From assembly GCA_938048185.1 (NCBI GenBank), contig CALIVT010000001.1, forward strand, positions 186,001-250,000: 64,000 nt of DNA. The letters run 5' to 3'. Below, piece by piece: positions 55,637 to 64,000 of this stretch. The notes below the pieces were generated by a model. The model was not told where the DNA came from. It saw only the letters and a program-made list of their open reading frames with translations, and did not search any database. A program made the position numbers and the translations under genes. The stretch's first letter is position 1, and every line of letters begins with the position of its first letter. The DNA is from an uncultured Arenicella sp. GTDB lineage: Bacteria > Pseudomonadota > Gammaproteobacteria > Arenicellales > Arenicellaceae.

Positions 55637-56680
55637 TTAGTTGTGGGTGCGTGTTAGGCTATTCGCTAAACGCAAAAAATGTTTGCCTGGGAGCGAAAAA
55701 CGCAACCAGTTTTGCCCGTTTTGGCGATCACCCAAACGCGTCCAAATCTGTTCTTTTGCAAGCGATTGATGCGCTATACGCAGGCGAGCATCGTCGCCCA
55801 AAATTGTGGTGAAAAGGCCCTGGCTTTTAACGGAAGCGTTAACGGCGTCACCAAAATATTGCTTAAGAAGTGTACTTAATTCAACACTTTGAGCCAGTAC
55901 TCGTTGAATTTGTTGTTGCTGCCACGCAGTGTCTTTGAGTGCTTTTTTAGCCAGTTCCTGCGCTGCACCATTTATGCTCCAAGGGCCGAGGAGTGATGTT
56001 AAGGCGTTGGCAAGCGGGTGATTTGAGACGACAAAACCGATGCGTGCGCCGGCCAAGCCAAAGAACTTTCCTAAAGAACGCAGGATAACGATATTGTCCA
56101 GTGCAAGTTCTGACGACAGACTAAGAGTCTTATCGAGATCAGCGAATGCTTCGTCAACCACGACCACACCTGCCACGCGTTTAGACAGTGTGACTAGTGT
56201 CTGCTTTGGCATCATGGCGCCGCTGGGGTTGTTTGGGTTTATAACCACTAGACTATCAATTTCGCGCGCGTTAACCAGCGAGTGAAGTTCTTCAATCGAA
56301 GCATAATAAACGACCTCGTGCCCCGCATTTTGCCAAGCGAAGCTATGCTCTTGATAGCCTAATCTTGGAATGGCAACACGATGAGTTTGAGCTATAAGCG
56401 TTGGCAGCAAGCGGATAGCCAACTGGGTTCCCGGTGTTACGCCGATACTCGTTAGACTGCAACCGTAATAAGCGGCGGCGGCTTCGAGTAAGGCGTCTGG
56501 CGGGGCGGGTAAATTTCGCCAGTGCTCTGAATCGACATGCTTAGACGCAGCCGGGTATGCCCAAGGGCTAATTCCGGTAGACAAATCCAGCCAATCTATA
56601 GGCTTACCGCCATAGCACTTTATGGCGTGATGCAAGTTACCACCGTGGCGTGGTGCCGCGGGTAATTCGTTAACCGTCAT
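55637..56680 (-). CDS. cobD: Threonine-phosphate decarboxylase-like aminotransferase (aminopropanol linker of B12)
   Basis: The 347-residue PLP fold-type I protein has HGGNLHHAIK near the N-terminus, DLSTGISPWAYP near residue 31, VINPNNPSGAMM near 143, VVVDEAFADLD near 170 and the PLP lysine in LRSLGKFFGLAGARIGF near 198-214. It is the CobD-type enzyme of Salmonella (called CobC in Pseudomonas denitrificans), making (R)-1-amino-2-propanol phosphate for CbiB. The ATG at 56680 is chosen because it is the first that does not overlap cbiB. Naming differs between systems. Confidence 0.92.
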   Translation of the reverse strand: MTVNELPAAPRHGGNLHHAIKCYGGKPIDWLDLSTGISPWAYPAASKHVDSEHWRNLPAPPDALLEAAAAYYGCSLTSIGVTPGTQLAIRLLPTLIAQTHRVAIPRLGYQEHSFAWQNAGHEVVYYASIEELHSLVNAREIDSLVVINPNNPSGAMMPKQTLVTLSKRVAGVVVVDEAFADLDKTLSLSSELALDNIVILRSLGKFFGLAGARIGFVVSNHPLANALTSLLGPWSINGAAQELAKKALKDTAWQQQQIQRVLAQSVELSTLLKQYFGDAVNASVKSQGLFTTILGDDARLRIAHQSLAKEQIWTRLGDRQNGQNWLRFSLPGKHFLRLANSLTRTHN

Positions 56681-56690
56681 GTTGTTAAAC

Positions 56691-57611
56691 CTAGTACAAC
56701 CATAGCGCAAGATCGATTAAAAGAATGACCGCGCACCAGAGCACCATTGCGCGCAAGACTAGCGCGTTGGCGGTCTTGATATGCTGGCGACTGGGTGGTA
56801 TCGACCCGCCAAAACTGAGTTTGTCGACCACACTACCGTCGTAATAGGCTTCACCGCCCAACTCAAGGTTCAAGCTTCCAGCACCGGCTGTCATTACTGG
56901 GCCTGCATTGGGGCTGTCGAGCTGTTTTGCTTCACTTAACCAACACTGTATTGCGAGTTTAAATTTTCCGCACAGCGCGTAGCTAAAGGCGGTTAGCCGT
57001 GCCGGCACGTAGTTTAAGATGTCGTCTAAGCGGGCGGCTATTTTACCGAAATATTCAAAGCGCGTAGTCCGGTAGCCCCACATCGCGTCGAGCGTGTTAA
57101 CCAATCGATAGAAAACGACCATTGGCGCGCCGCCAAGTAGAAACCAAAACAACGTACCAAAGACCGAGTCACAACCATTTTCAAGGCTCGACTCGATACT
57201 TGCTGAAGCGATCTGTCGTTTATTCATGTGGTCGGTGTCGCGACTTACAATTCTCGCGACGGCTTCACGTGCCGCACTCAGATCACGACTCGAAAGTGCC
57301 GCAAAAACTGCGTGTGTATGTTGCTGCATACTCTTAAATCCGATTGCCCAATAGACAACTATGGCGCTTACAAGCCAAGCGAAGTCGCCACTAAGCTGGA
57401 GCAATATAAACACGAGCAATACTGGCGGTAGAACCAACAGAGTTAAGCTGAACGCACCATACGCGAGCAAGTCCTTATTGGAGCCACCGCAATTTAGTGC
57501 GCGTTCGAACCAGTTTGCGCAGTGGCCAAAACCAACCAATGGGTGAAAGTGTTTCGGCTCGCCGAAGAATTGGTCTAGAGCTAAGGCGAGGCTGATGATC
57601 GCAATGTTCAT
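56691..57611 (-). CDS. cbiB: Adenosylcobinamide-phosphate synthase
   Basis: This 306-residue membrane protein attaches aminopropanol phosphate to adenosylcobyric acid. Motifs: ALDQFFGEPKHFHPLVGFG near residues 11-29, SRDTDHMNKRQIASASIESS near 123-142 (core: SRDTDHMNK), NTLDAMWGYRT near 186, and AGSLNLELGGEAYYDG near 241-256. Four or so membrane segments are visible. It lies between cobU (5 bp) and the aminotransferase gene. It is the CobD of Pseudomonas nomenclature. Confidence 0.95.
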   Translation of the reverse strand: MNIAIISLALALDQFFGEPKHFHPLVGFGHCANWFERALNCGGSNKDLLAYGAFSLTLLVLPPVLLVFILLQLSGDFAWLVSAIVVYWAIGFKSMQQHTHAVFAALSSRDLSAAREAVARIVSRDTDHMNKRQIASASIESSLENGCDSVFGTLFWFLLGGAPMVVFYRLVNTLDAMWGYRTTRFEYFGKIAARLDDILNYVPARLTAFSYALCGKFKLAIQCWLSEAKQLDSPNAGPVMTAGAGSLNLELGGEAYYDGSVVDKLSFGGSIPPSRQHIKTANALVLRAMVLWCAVILLIDLALWLY

Positions 57612-57616
57612 GAGCC

Positions 57617-58234
57617 TTAAAAGTTTTGCACTGGTTTTAGTTTCATTGGAAGGCCCGCGACCACCAGCGTTACGTCACTGCATATTGCGGCGAGCTGCTG
57701 ATGTAGCCAACCGCTTTGGTCGACAAATTGTCGGGACAGCTTGCCCATCGGTACAATGCCTGAGCCGACCTCGTTGCTGACCATAATAATAGTGGCGTCG
57801 CTTGCGCTTAGCGCGTCTATAAAGTCCGCTTTTTGAATTTCCCAGCATTCTTGGTGTAAACAATTGCTCAACCATAAGGTTAGGCAGTCGATTAATACCA
57901 CCGACCCGTCTGTAATGTTTGTCAGCGCGCAGGCTAAGTTCATTGGCTCTTCGACTGTTTGCCAATGCGTGGTTTGAGATTGGTTTTGCTGCTCACGCCG
58001 CGCTTGATGATGGTTGATGCGTGCGGCCATTTCAAGATCGCCAGCAGTGCCGGTCGCAAGGTAGATCAACGGGTTCTGCTGCGTTGCAGACGAGGCGACG
58101 TTTTGGGCGTTTGACGGCTTAGGTTGACTTTGGGTTTGAATCCGGGTTTGCGCATGCGTTGCTAGCGCTAAGCGCTCAGCATAAGCACTTTTGCCGCTGC
58201 GCGCGCCGCCGAGAATGAGATGTGCGTTGATCAT
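57617..58234 (-). CDS. cobU: Bifunctional adenosylcobinamide kinase/guanylyltransferase
   Basis: This 205-residue enzyme phosphorylates adenosylcobinamide and then makes adenosylcobinamide-GDP. The P-loop LILGGARSGKSAYAER is near residues 6-21, LIDCLTLWLSN near 118-128, and VSNEVGSGIVP near 153-163 are the family motifs. A stretch of Gln, Thr and Pro-rich sequence near 30-50 looks like a small insertion. It is 21 bp after the ATPase gene and 5 bp before cbiB. The name is cobP in some species. Confidence 0.95.
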   Translation of the reverse strand: MINAHLILGGARSGKSAYAERLALATHAQTRIQTQSQPKPSNAQNVASSATQQNPLIYLATGTAGDLEMAARINHHQARREQQNQSQTTHWQTVEEPMNLACALTNITDGSVVLIDCLTLWLSNCLHQECWEIQKADFIDALSASDATIIMVSNEVGSGIVPMGKLSRQFVDQSGWLHQQLAAICSDVTLVVAGLPMKLKPVQNF

Positions 58235-58254
58235 TAATAGAGTTTTAACATCAT

Positions 58255-59040
58255 CTAGAGGCCAATCACAACAGGTGAGCCGTTGTTAGGGTGTAATGCG
58301 ATTTTTGAATCGACGTTAAATAGGGCTTTGATATTGTCAGCAGTAATGACGTCTTTAGTGGTGCCAAACGCCAGGCGTTGACTGCACAGCAGAGCCAGCA
58401 CTCGGTCTGCGTATTGCGCAGTTAGGTTGATGTCATGCAAGACCATGATTATGGCTACTCCTTGCGTGGCGAACGTTTTTAAAGCTCGCATTAAGAGCTG
58501 TTGGTGACCAAGATCTAAAGCCGTTGTTGGTTCATCAAGTAATAGTAAACGAGTGCCTTGCTCAGCATCGTCTGATTGCCAAATTTGCGCTAACACTCGT
58601 GCTAATTGTACGCGTTGCTTTTCGCCGCCTGAAAGTTCGGTATAAAGACGGTCATGCAGATAGTCAGCATCCATAGCGGTGAGCGCTTCGCCTACGATTT
58701 CACTGTCGCGTAAACGTCCAGTCGCGTGGGGAATTCGAGCCAGTTCAACCACTTGCGACACGCGATAGGGAAAGTTGAGAAGGCTAAGCTGGGGCAGTAC
58801 TGCAATTTGCCGTGCGCGCAACTTAGGCTCGGTCGCTACCCCCATGATATCGATGCTTCCTTGATAGTCTAAGTCGCCGGCAATGGCACTAACAAGGCTG
58901 GATTTGCCCGCGCCGTTTGGCCCGATAATCGCTAATATTTCGCCTGCGTTGACGTGGCAGCTCACTGAGTCAAGCAAGACAGCGTGACGTGCGTTAGGTG
59001 AGTGGATAGAGACCTCATCGACGTTGAGTAGTGGCCGCAT
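58255..59040 (-). CDS. btuD: ABC importer ATP-binding protein, B12-operon ATPase with HmuV-like sequence
   Basis: This 261-residue ATPase has Walker A IIGPNGAGKSSLVSA near residue 38-52, the signature LSGGEKQRVQLARVLAQ near 135-151, and Walker B LLLLDEPTTALDLGHQ near 165-180. LPQLSLLNFPYRVSQVVELARIPH (core: NFPYRVSQVV) is a pattern I associate with haem ABC transporter ATPases (HmuV). Context is the B12 operon: permease 3 bp upstream, cobU 15 bp downstream, so a corrinoid substrate is inferred, though haem cannot be excluded. Confidence 0.85.
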   Translation of the reverse strand: MRPLLNVDEVSIHSPNARHAVLLDSVSCHVNAGEILAIIGPNGAGKSSLVSAIAGDLDYQGSIDIMGVATEPKLRARQIAVLPQLSLLNFPYRVSQVVELARIPHATGRLRDSEIVGEALTAMDADYLHDRLYTELSGGEKQRVQLARVLAQIWQSDDAEQGTRLLLLDEPTTALDLGHQQLLMRALKTFATQGVAIIMVLHDINLTAQYADRVLALLCSQRLAFGTTKDVITADNIKALFNVDSKIALHPNNGSPVVIGL

Positions 59041-59042
59041 CG

Positions 59043-60074
59043 TTAGCGCATTCCGTAATCGTGTCGATGCCGAAGCAAGGAGATAAAGAAGGGTGCCCCA
59101 AGCAATGCCGTGACTAAGCCAACAGGGAGTTCGATGGGCGCGAAAATAGTGCGTGCGATGGTGTCGGACAACAGTAACAGAATCGCACCGCCAGCCGCCG
59201 ATAGCGGTAGTAGGAGGCGGTGGTCTGGCCCGACTAATAGACGCATAATATGCGGAATTACGAGCCCGACAAATGCGATGGTGCCGGCTAAGGCGACCGA
59301 CACTCCGACACCAGCGGCGACTAGCAGAATGAGACCGATCTTTATATTTTGTACGGCTAAACCTAAGTGCCTCGCCTCAGACTCGCCGAGTAATAGGGCA
59401 TTTAATGCGGTACTGAAACGCGGCAATATGGTTAAGACAACGGCGCTGAAAATCATCGCTATAACGACTCGTGAATAGCTCGCGCCGTCTAAGCCGCCCA
59501 TGCGCCATAAGCTTATGCGCCTTAGCATTTCATCATTACCGAAGAACTCTAAAATACTGGTCAAGCTACCGGCAATGGCCGTGATGGCGATGCCCGCTAG
59601 CAGCATGGTCGCCACTGACGTGCCTCGGCTATTGGTGGCCATGCTATAAACTAAAATCACCGCCAAAGCGCCCCCCAGGAATGCGCCAAACGAAATAAGA
59701 CTTAAACCCGAAAGACCGCCCAAATTCGAAATGCTGCTAGCGAAAAAAATGGCAAGTGCGGCACCAGCAGACGCGCCCGCTGTCACACCAATCAGTGATG
59801 GGTCTGCCAATGGGTTGCGAAAAAGGCCTTGCGTAGTTGCGCCGCAAATACCGAGCAGGGCGCCAACTAAGGCCGCCAGTATGGCTCTGGGAAGCCGTAT
59901 TTGTTGAATCACTAAGTCGCTACGATTAACGCTGGCGTCATTAGCGCTGTGTGTTAATGCTAATAAGGCGTCGTAGATTGGAATTGATACTGTGCCGAAT
60001 GCGAGCGCGACCAACACGCTGAGCGGCACTAAGGCGACAACAATGCATATGGTTCTTGTCTGCGCCGTTAACAT
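59043..60074 (-). CDS. btuC: FecCD/BtuC-family ABC importer permease
   Basis: This 343-residue permease has about ten membrane helices. Family motifs: [19 protein letters not shown] near residue 58 onward (core: [12 protein letters not shown]), [15 protein letters not shown] near 84-98, and [19 protein letters not shown] near 262-280 with the coupling helix sequence LVGPDHR. Such permeases carry iron-siderophores, haem or B12. It overlaps cobQ by 7 nt and is 2 bp from the ATPase gene. B12 is the likely substrate because of the operon. Confidence 0.88.
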   Translation of the reverse strand: MLTAQTRTICIVVALVPLSVLVALAFGTVSIPIYDALLALTHSANDASVNRSDLVIQQIRLPRAILAALVGALLGICGATTQGLFRNPLADPSLIGVTAGASAGAALAIFFASSISNLGGLSGLSLISFGAFLGGALAVILVYSMATNSRGTSVATMLLAGIAITAIAGSLTSILEFFGNDEMLRRISLWRMGGLDGASYSRVVIAMIFSAVVLTILPRFSTALNALLLGESEARHLGLAVQNIKIGLILLVAAGVGVSVALAGTIAFVGLVIPHIMRLLVGPDHRLLLPLSAAGGAILLLLSDTIARTIFAPIELPVGLVTALLGAPFFISLLRHRHDYGMR

Positions 60075-61600
60075 GTGCGTTTTAAGCTTTGAGTAAAGTC
60101 GGGGTTTAGGTGTTCTTCTAAACAGTCGGCGAGACGTTCAAGCTGGTGTTCGCGGATTTCAGACAAATCCGCAGCGCTATCGCTTTCGAGGCCTGCCCAA
60201 TTTAGTATGGCGTTGGCGGCGCTGGGTTCGTCAAATAGGCCATGTAAATAGGTGCCAAAAACATTGCCGTCGTTGTTTATAAAACCGTCGTTTTGGCCTG
60301 ATGAGAGTGTGAGTAGTTGGTTATTCCGCTCGCCGCTGGGCTGGCTGACTCCGCAATGAATCTCATAGCCTTTGATTTTTGCACGCCCAAAGCCGGGTGC
60401 GATAAACTCGGCGTCAACTTGCTTAAGCTGCTTTTCTGGGAACAAGGTGGTGTCAATATTCAGTAAGCCAAAGCCCGTTGTTTTACCAATGGCTGTTTCG
60501 ATTTCATGTGGGTCGGCTAAGGTGTTACCGAGCATTTGATAGCCGCCACAAATCCCAATTACTTTGCCACCGTAGCGCAGATGCTTTTCAATGTGAGTGT
60601 GCCAACCGGCCAATTTTAGTGCGGCTAAGTCGCCAAGAACATTCTTTGAGCCGGGCAGTATGATTAGATCAGCGGCCGGGCAGGGTTGATCGACAGCGAC
60701 AAAATTTAGGTCGACGTTAGGGTGCATCCTCAATGCATCAAAATCGGTGTGATTACTGATTCGGGCAAGCACCGGCACCACGACTTTCAAACTTTCGCGT
60801 TGGTCTTGGTTGTCGTTTGTGACTTGTGCTGTTGAAATAGCGTCTTCTGCGTCTAGAAAGAAGTTGCTGAGGTACGGCACGACGCCGATTACCGGTTTGC
60901 CGGTGCGCTCTTCAAGCCAGGTCAAGCCTGGTTCAAGCAGTTTAATGTCGCCTCTAAAACGGTTGATGATAAAGCCGATAACTCTATTTTGTTCACTTGG
61001 CGACAGTAAATCCAGAGTGCCAACCAAGTGCGCGAACACGCCGCCTCGGTCTATGTCGGCGATCAGAACCACCGGGCAATCGACGGCTTCGGCAAACCCC
61101 ATATTGGCGATGTCATTGTGACGTAGATTGATCTCAGCGGGGCTGCCCGCGCCTTCGACAATGATTTTTTGATAACGGCTATCTAGCCGTTGATGTGATT
61201 CTAAAACAGCCTGTTTGGCGACCTTTTTATAGTCATGATACTTACTCGCTTGCATTGCGCCAATTGCGTGGCCGTGCACAATAACTTGCGCCCCGGTGTC
61301 GCTTGATGGCTTCAAAAGAATAGGGTTCATGTCTGTGTGGGGTTCAATATTGCACGCTTGCGCTTGCACCGCTTGCGCCCGCCCGATTTCACCGCCATCG
61401 ATTGTTACTGCACTGTTAAGCGCCATGTTTTGCGGCTTGAACGGCGCGACCGAGACACCAGCGCGCGCTGCTATTCGGCATAAGCCAGCGACCATAACGC
61501 TCTTACCGGCGTCCGACGTGCAACCTTGTACCATCAAGGTATTGGGTGCGCTGAACGCCACGCGGCCAGGCTCATCAGGGCAGAATTTATGCGCTGTCAA
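60068..61600 (-). CDS. cobQ: Cobyric acid synthase
   Basis: This 510-residue glutamine amidotransferase amidates four side chains of adenosylcobyrinic acid a,c-diamide. The N-terminal P-loop [18 protein letters not shown] is near residue 22-39, [10 protein letters not shown] near 54, [12 protein letters not shown] near 129, and the amidotransferase cysteine in [11 protein letters not shown] near 345; the catalytic histidine is in GTYLHGLFD near 460. The start is taken as TTG at 61600, 1 nt after the cobO stop; an ATG at 61534 (residue 23) would leave the P-loop almost intact and is an alternative. Confidence 0.94.
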   Translation of the reverse strand: MTAHKFCPDEPGRVAFSAPNTLMVQGCTSDAGKSVMVAGLCRIAARAGVSVAPFKPQNMALNSAVTIDGGEIGRAQAVQAQACNIEPHTDMNPILLKPSSDTGAQVIVHGHAIGAMQASKYHDYKKVAKQAVLESHQRLDSRYQKIIVEGAGSPAEINLRHNDIANMGFAEAVDCPVVLIADIDRGGVFAHLVGTLDLLSPSEQNRVIGFIINRFRGDIKLLEPGLTWLEERTGKPVIGVVPYLSNFFLDAEDAISTAQVTNDNQDQRESLKVVVPVLARISNHTDFDALRMHPNVDLNFVAVDQPCPAADLIILPGSKNVLGDLAALKLAGWHTHIEKHLRYGGKVIGICGGYQMLGNTLADPHEIETAIGKTTGFGLLNIDTTLFPEKQLKQVDAEFIAPGFGRAKIKGYEIHCGVSQPSGERNNQLLTLSSGQNDGFINNDGNVFGTYLHGLFDEPSAANAILNWAGLESDSAADLSEIREHQLERLADCLEEHLNPDFTQSLKRTC

Positions 61601-61601
61601 A

Positions 61602-62216
61602 TCAGCAATCCACGCCCTTGCGGGCTTTTATTCCAGCTTTATAGGCGTGCTTGATATTCTTTACATCAGAGACCGTATCCATAACTTCGCGTAATTCTCG
61701 GCCACCGCCACGCCCAGTCACCACCACGCTTTGTTCGCGCGGGCGCTTGGCGATGGCGTCGACAATTTTTGCTCGATCAAGGTATTTATAGCCAATCATA
61801 TAGGTTAGCTCGTCGAGAACGACTAAGTCGAACGACTCGTCGCTGAGCATGCGTTCGGCGACTTTCCAGGTTCGTTCTGAGGCGTCGATATCGGCCGCTT
61901 TGTCTTGCGTGTTCCAAGTGAAACCGGTGCCCATTTGATAAATTTCCGCGTCGGGGCAGTGGGCCTGAATGAAGTTGACTTCTCCGGATTCTTGGGCGCC
62001 TTTGATAAATTGCACAATGCCAACTTTCTGACCATAACCTAGGGCTCGAAATACCATACCAAACGCTGAGCTGGTTTTGCCCTTGCCATTACCGGTCATC
62101 AGAATTGCCACGCCTCGCTCGATATTCGAGGCCGCAATATGCGCGTCAACCTTGTCTTTTTGTTTCTGCATTTTTTCCTTATGCAGCTCGTCGTCGGTTT
62201 TAACGTTCTTTGTCAT
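61602..62216 (-). CDS. cobO: Cob(I)yrinic acid a,c-diamide adenosyltransferase, CobA/CobO type
   Basis: This 204-residue enzyme adds the adenosyl group to Co(I) corrinoids. The P-loop [16 protein letters not shown] is near residue 38-53, [14 protein letters not shown] near 66-79, [18 protein letters not shown] near 128-145, and [16 protein letters not shown] near 164-179. It is BtuR/CobA-type rather than PduO-type. It lies 102 bp downstream of btuB and 1 bp upstream of cobQ. The start matches the basic N-terminal region of the family. Confidence 0.95.
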   Translation of the reverse strand: MTKNVKTDDELHKEKMQKQKDKVDAHIAASNIERGVAILMTGNGKGKTSSAFGMVFRALGYGQKVGIVQFIKGAQESGEVNFIQAHCPDAEIYQMGTGFTWNTQDKAADIDASERTWKVAERMLSDESFDLVVLDELTYMIGYKYLDRAKIVDAIAKRPREQSVVVTGRGGGRELREVMDTVSDVKNIKHAYKAGIKARKGVDC

Positions 62217-62260
62217 AGCCCAGTATGATAACCCCAGTATGATAGTTAAGTTACAAGTAA

Positions 62261-62285
62261 TAAGGGCTCTTGATCAGAGCCCTTA
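62261..62285. terminator. Hairpin between btuB and cobO
   Basis: TAAGGGCTCT and AGAGCCCTTA pair perfectly over 10 bp around a 5-nt loop, about 35 nt past the btuB stop. T content after the stem on the minus strand is low (TTACTTG), so it may be an attenuator, processing site or weak terminator that lowers transcription of the synthesis genes behind btuB. A further copy of GAGCCCTTGAT follows at 62296 in plus-strand order. Confidence 0.55.
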
Positions 62286-62318
62286 TTTGGACCGAGCCCT
62301 TGATGGGTGTCGCTTGTT

Positions 62319-64000
62319 TTAGAAGCTAAAGCGAACACTCACTTTGGCCTGGCGCCCCTCGGTGTTGAAACGTTCGGTCGAGCCTATCAAGTTTACCGTA
62401 TGGTCTTTATCAAACACATTATCGACATTGGCGAATAACTTGATCTTGTCGTTGATTTGATAGGTCGCGCTAATATCGAATAAGGCATAACTTGCTAGCT
62501 CGGTTCCACGATTGTCAAAACGCCCACTCTCAGACTTTACTTTAAACGCTAAGTTCAGTTGACTAAATTGGCGTGAGGCTTCAAGTGCAATAGTTTGCTC
62601 TGCGCGGTCGTCTAGCTCTATGCCGGTCATTTTGTTTTCGGCCGATAATAGGTCAGCATTTAACGCAAGCTGCCAATTCGCAAGTTCGGTGATAATGCTC
62701 GCTTCAACGCCTTTAATTTCGGCTTCGCCAATATTAGCAGCTAAGAACGTATCTGGGTTGAAGCTAAATAGGTTAGTGAAATCACTTTGATACGCAGCGA
62801 CATACCAAGTAAACGCGCCACCACTTCGCCCCGAGAGTTTGACTTCAACGCTCTCTGATTCTTCCGGCAAGATATCTGGGTTACCAAAGAACGGAAAGTA
62901 CAGAAAATTAAACGAGGGTGCTGAAAAAGCGGTGCCATAGTTAATTGATGCGGTTAGCCTGTCGTTTAAGTCGTAACTTAGTGCCAGGCCGCCATTGGTC
63001 TCGGTTCCGTACGCCGAGTTATCGTCATAGCGTGCGCTGGCGGCGAAGCCGAACGCACCGGCACGACTGGTGATTTGAGCGAATACGCCTGAATTATCGC
63101 GCTCAGTCACAGGAAAGACAGTAGTAGGAGAGACAATTTCTTCCTCGTAGTAATCTACCCCGGCGGTAATAGTCGTAGCCTCGCCCAAGCCAACTATAAA
63201 CTCGGTGCCCAGGCTATTACGCTCGGTGGTTAAGTCTGACGGAAACGCGCCATTCGTGACGGACTGGTCTTCATTAACACCAAGCGTTGTATTCCATTGA
63301 ATATTGCTATTTAGGCGACTGTTAATCGCCAGCGCGGCACTCAAGGTCTCGGTGTCGGTGGTCAGGCCAGGGTCAGAGCCGAACGTGTTATCGAACTCAA
63401 CCGTGTTATCGCTCGCCAACACATTTAAGCTGGCGCTGGTGTTATCGCTGAAACTTACTTTACCGCCAATGCTTAGTGCGGTCTCTTCGAAGCCGTCAAT
63501 ATCGTCGTTACCGCCGGATAAGATACTGGTGCGGTCAATGCCGTCGGTGTCTTCTGAGTGCGCCGAAATATGAAAACTATTAATTTCATTACCGCCATTG
63601 AGAACAAGGTCATATTCTTGCAGCGAGTTACTGCCGAGCGTGGCTTTTACCGAGCCCAAACCAGGGCCGCCTTTTTTGGTAAATAATTGAACCACACCGC
63701 CAGCCGCGTCCGCGCCGTAGATGCCAGAAAACGGTCCTTTGATTATTTCTATTCGGGCGATTGCCTCAATCGGGTAGCTATTGAGTGCTGCCGCGCCTAA
63801 GGTCGCGCTGCCAACTCGCACGCCGTCGATCAACACAATGGTTTGTGAACTTGACGCACCGCGAACGAAGACGCCGGTAGCCGAGCCTCGGCCCCCTGAG
63901 TCGCGGAAGTTAATGCCGGCGATTTGGTCGATTAACGCCGGAATATCTTTGGCTTGAGATGCTTCAATATCTTCGAGTGACAGTACGTGTGTCGTCTGTA
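62319..64000 (-). CDS. btuB: TonB-dependent cobalamin receptor BtuB (N-terminus outside window)
   Basis: This frame stays open to the window edge, so the N-terminus with signal peptide and TonB box is missing; 559 residues are visible. The end-proximal part is the plug domain (LSLEDIEASQAKDIPALIDQ, then RGSATGVFVRGASSSQTIVL), followed by LIDGVRVGSATLG and EIIKGPFSGIYGADAAGGVVQLFT, a BtuB-like signature (core: GVRVGSATLG). The rest is an outer-membrane beta-barrel ending in VSVRFSF with terminal phenylalanine. It heads the B12 operon. A cobalamin riboswitch, if present, lies outside the window. Confidence 0.92.
   Translation of the reverse strand, partial: QTTHVLSLEDIEASQAKDIPALIDQIAGINFRDSGGRGSATGVFVRGASSSQTIVLIDGVRVGSATLGAAALNSYPIEAIARIEIIKGPFSGIYGADAAGGVVQLFTKKGGPGLGSVKATLGSNSLQEYDLVLNGGNEINSFHISAHSEDTDGIDRTSILSGGNDDIDGFEETALSIGGKVSFSDNTSASLNVLASDNTVEFDNTFGSDPGLTTDTETLSAALAINSRLNSNIQWNTTLGVNEDQSVTNGAFPSDLTTERNSLGTEFIVGLGEATTITAGVDYYEEEIVSPTTVFPVTERDNSGVFAQITSRAGAFGFAASARYDDNSAYGTETNGGLALSYDLNDRLTASINYGTAFSAPSFNFLYFPFFGNPDILPEESESVEVKLSGRSGGAFTWYVAAYQSDFTNLFSFNPDTFLAANIGEAEIKGVEASIITELANWQLALNADLLSAENKMTGIELDDRAEQTIALEASRQFSQLNLAFKVKSESGRFDNRGTELASYALFDISATYQINDKIKLFANVDNVFDKDHTVNLIGSTERFNTEGRQAKVSVRFSF

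Noticed and set aside
62217-62318. Cobalamin riboswitch upstream of cobO
   Set aside because: The 102-bp gap has only a 10-bp hairpin and no B12-box core, and is too short. A riboswitch would be before btuB, outside the window.

Overview
The window reads as an ordinary chromosomal segment of a free-living, probably marine, aerobic gammaproteobacterium. Base composition is near 50% GC by eye. Support comes from a System I cytochrome c maturation operon (ccmA-I), FadI/FadJ beta-oxidation, a PpsA/PpsR pair, a yajC-secD-secF block, and the nrdR-ribD-ribE-ribB-ribH-nusB-thiL-pgpA order. Placement below class (perhaps near Arenicella-type lineages) is only a guess. I see no rRNA, tRNA, CRISPR array, insertion sequence, prophage or integrase. 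Almost all DNA is coding.

Left part (1-10.5 kb): the tail of a gene that resembles GTP-type PEP carboxykinase, a small periplasmic protein, cytochrome c4, convergent ppx and ppk1 (polyphosphate breakdown and synthesis), then four shikimate-pathway genes (DAHP synthase, aroE, aroB, aroQ) running into tgt. Next (10.5-22.2 kb) come yajC-secDF, glyA, nrdR and the riboflavin run ribD-ribE-(MAPEG protein)-ribBX-ribH, followed by nusB, thiL, pgpA and ampD. The RibB protein carries a C-terminal RibA-like domain without the zinc and catalytic residues of GTP cyclohydrolase II. Then (22.2-28.0 kb) fadI, fadJ and a histidine-box fatty acid hydroxylase form one likely operon, followed by queA.

28.2-33.1 kb is the least conserved and most AT-rich part. 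It holds four small membrane proteins, an acidic orphan protein, an Asp/Glu racemase family protein, a SIMPL-domain periplasmic protein and a membrane-anchored M23-like protein with an altered metal site. On the minus strand follow imuA-imuB (SOS mutagenesis cassette, without dnaE2 beside it). A nearly perfect 36-bp palindrome, which also forms a symmetric promoter-like sequence, lies directly in front of imuA. Then come ppsA, divergent ppsR, tadA, a HIT protein, a flavin reductase-like protein and an isoprenylcysteine methyltransferase-like membrane protein.

41.3-48.5 kb is the complete ccmABCDEFGHI operon (minus strand), with ppk2 divergent from it. After a Sel1-repeat membrane protein and a peptidoglycan-binding/SH3 lipoprotein, 52.2-64.0 kb is a minus-strand vitamin B12 uptake and salvage operon: btuB (cut by the window end), cobO, cobQ, permease, ATPase, cobU, cbiB, threonine-phosphate decarboxylase-like aminotransferase, cobT, btuF-like protein, cobS and the ribazole phosphatase. 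No corrin ring genes, cobB/cbiA or bluB are in it.

Most of the window is housekeeping and I did not find a convincing new multi-gene system. The items most worth a second look are the imuA palindrome promoter, the fadIJ-hydroxylase operon, the degenerate RibA domain, the incomplete corrinoid gene set and the small membrane protein cluster.
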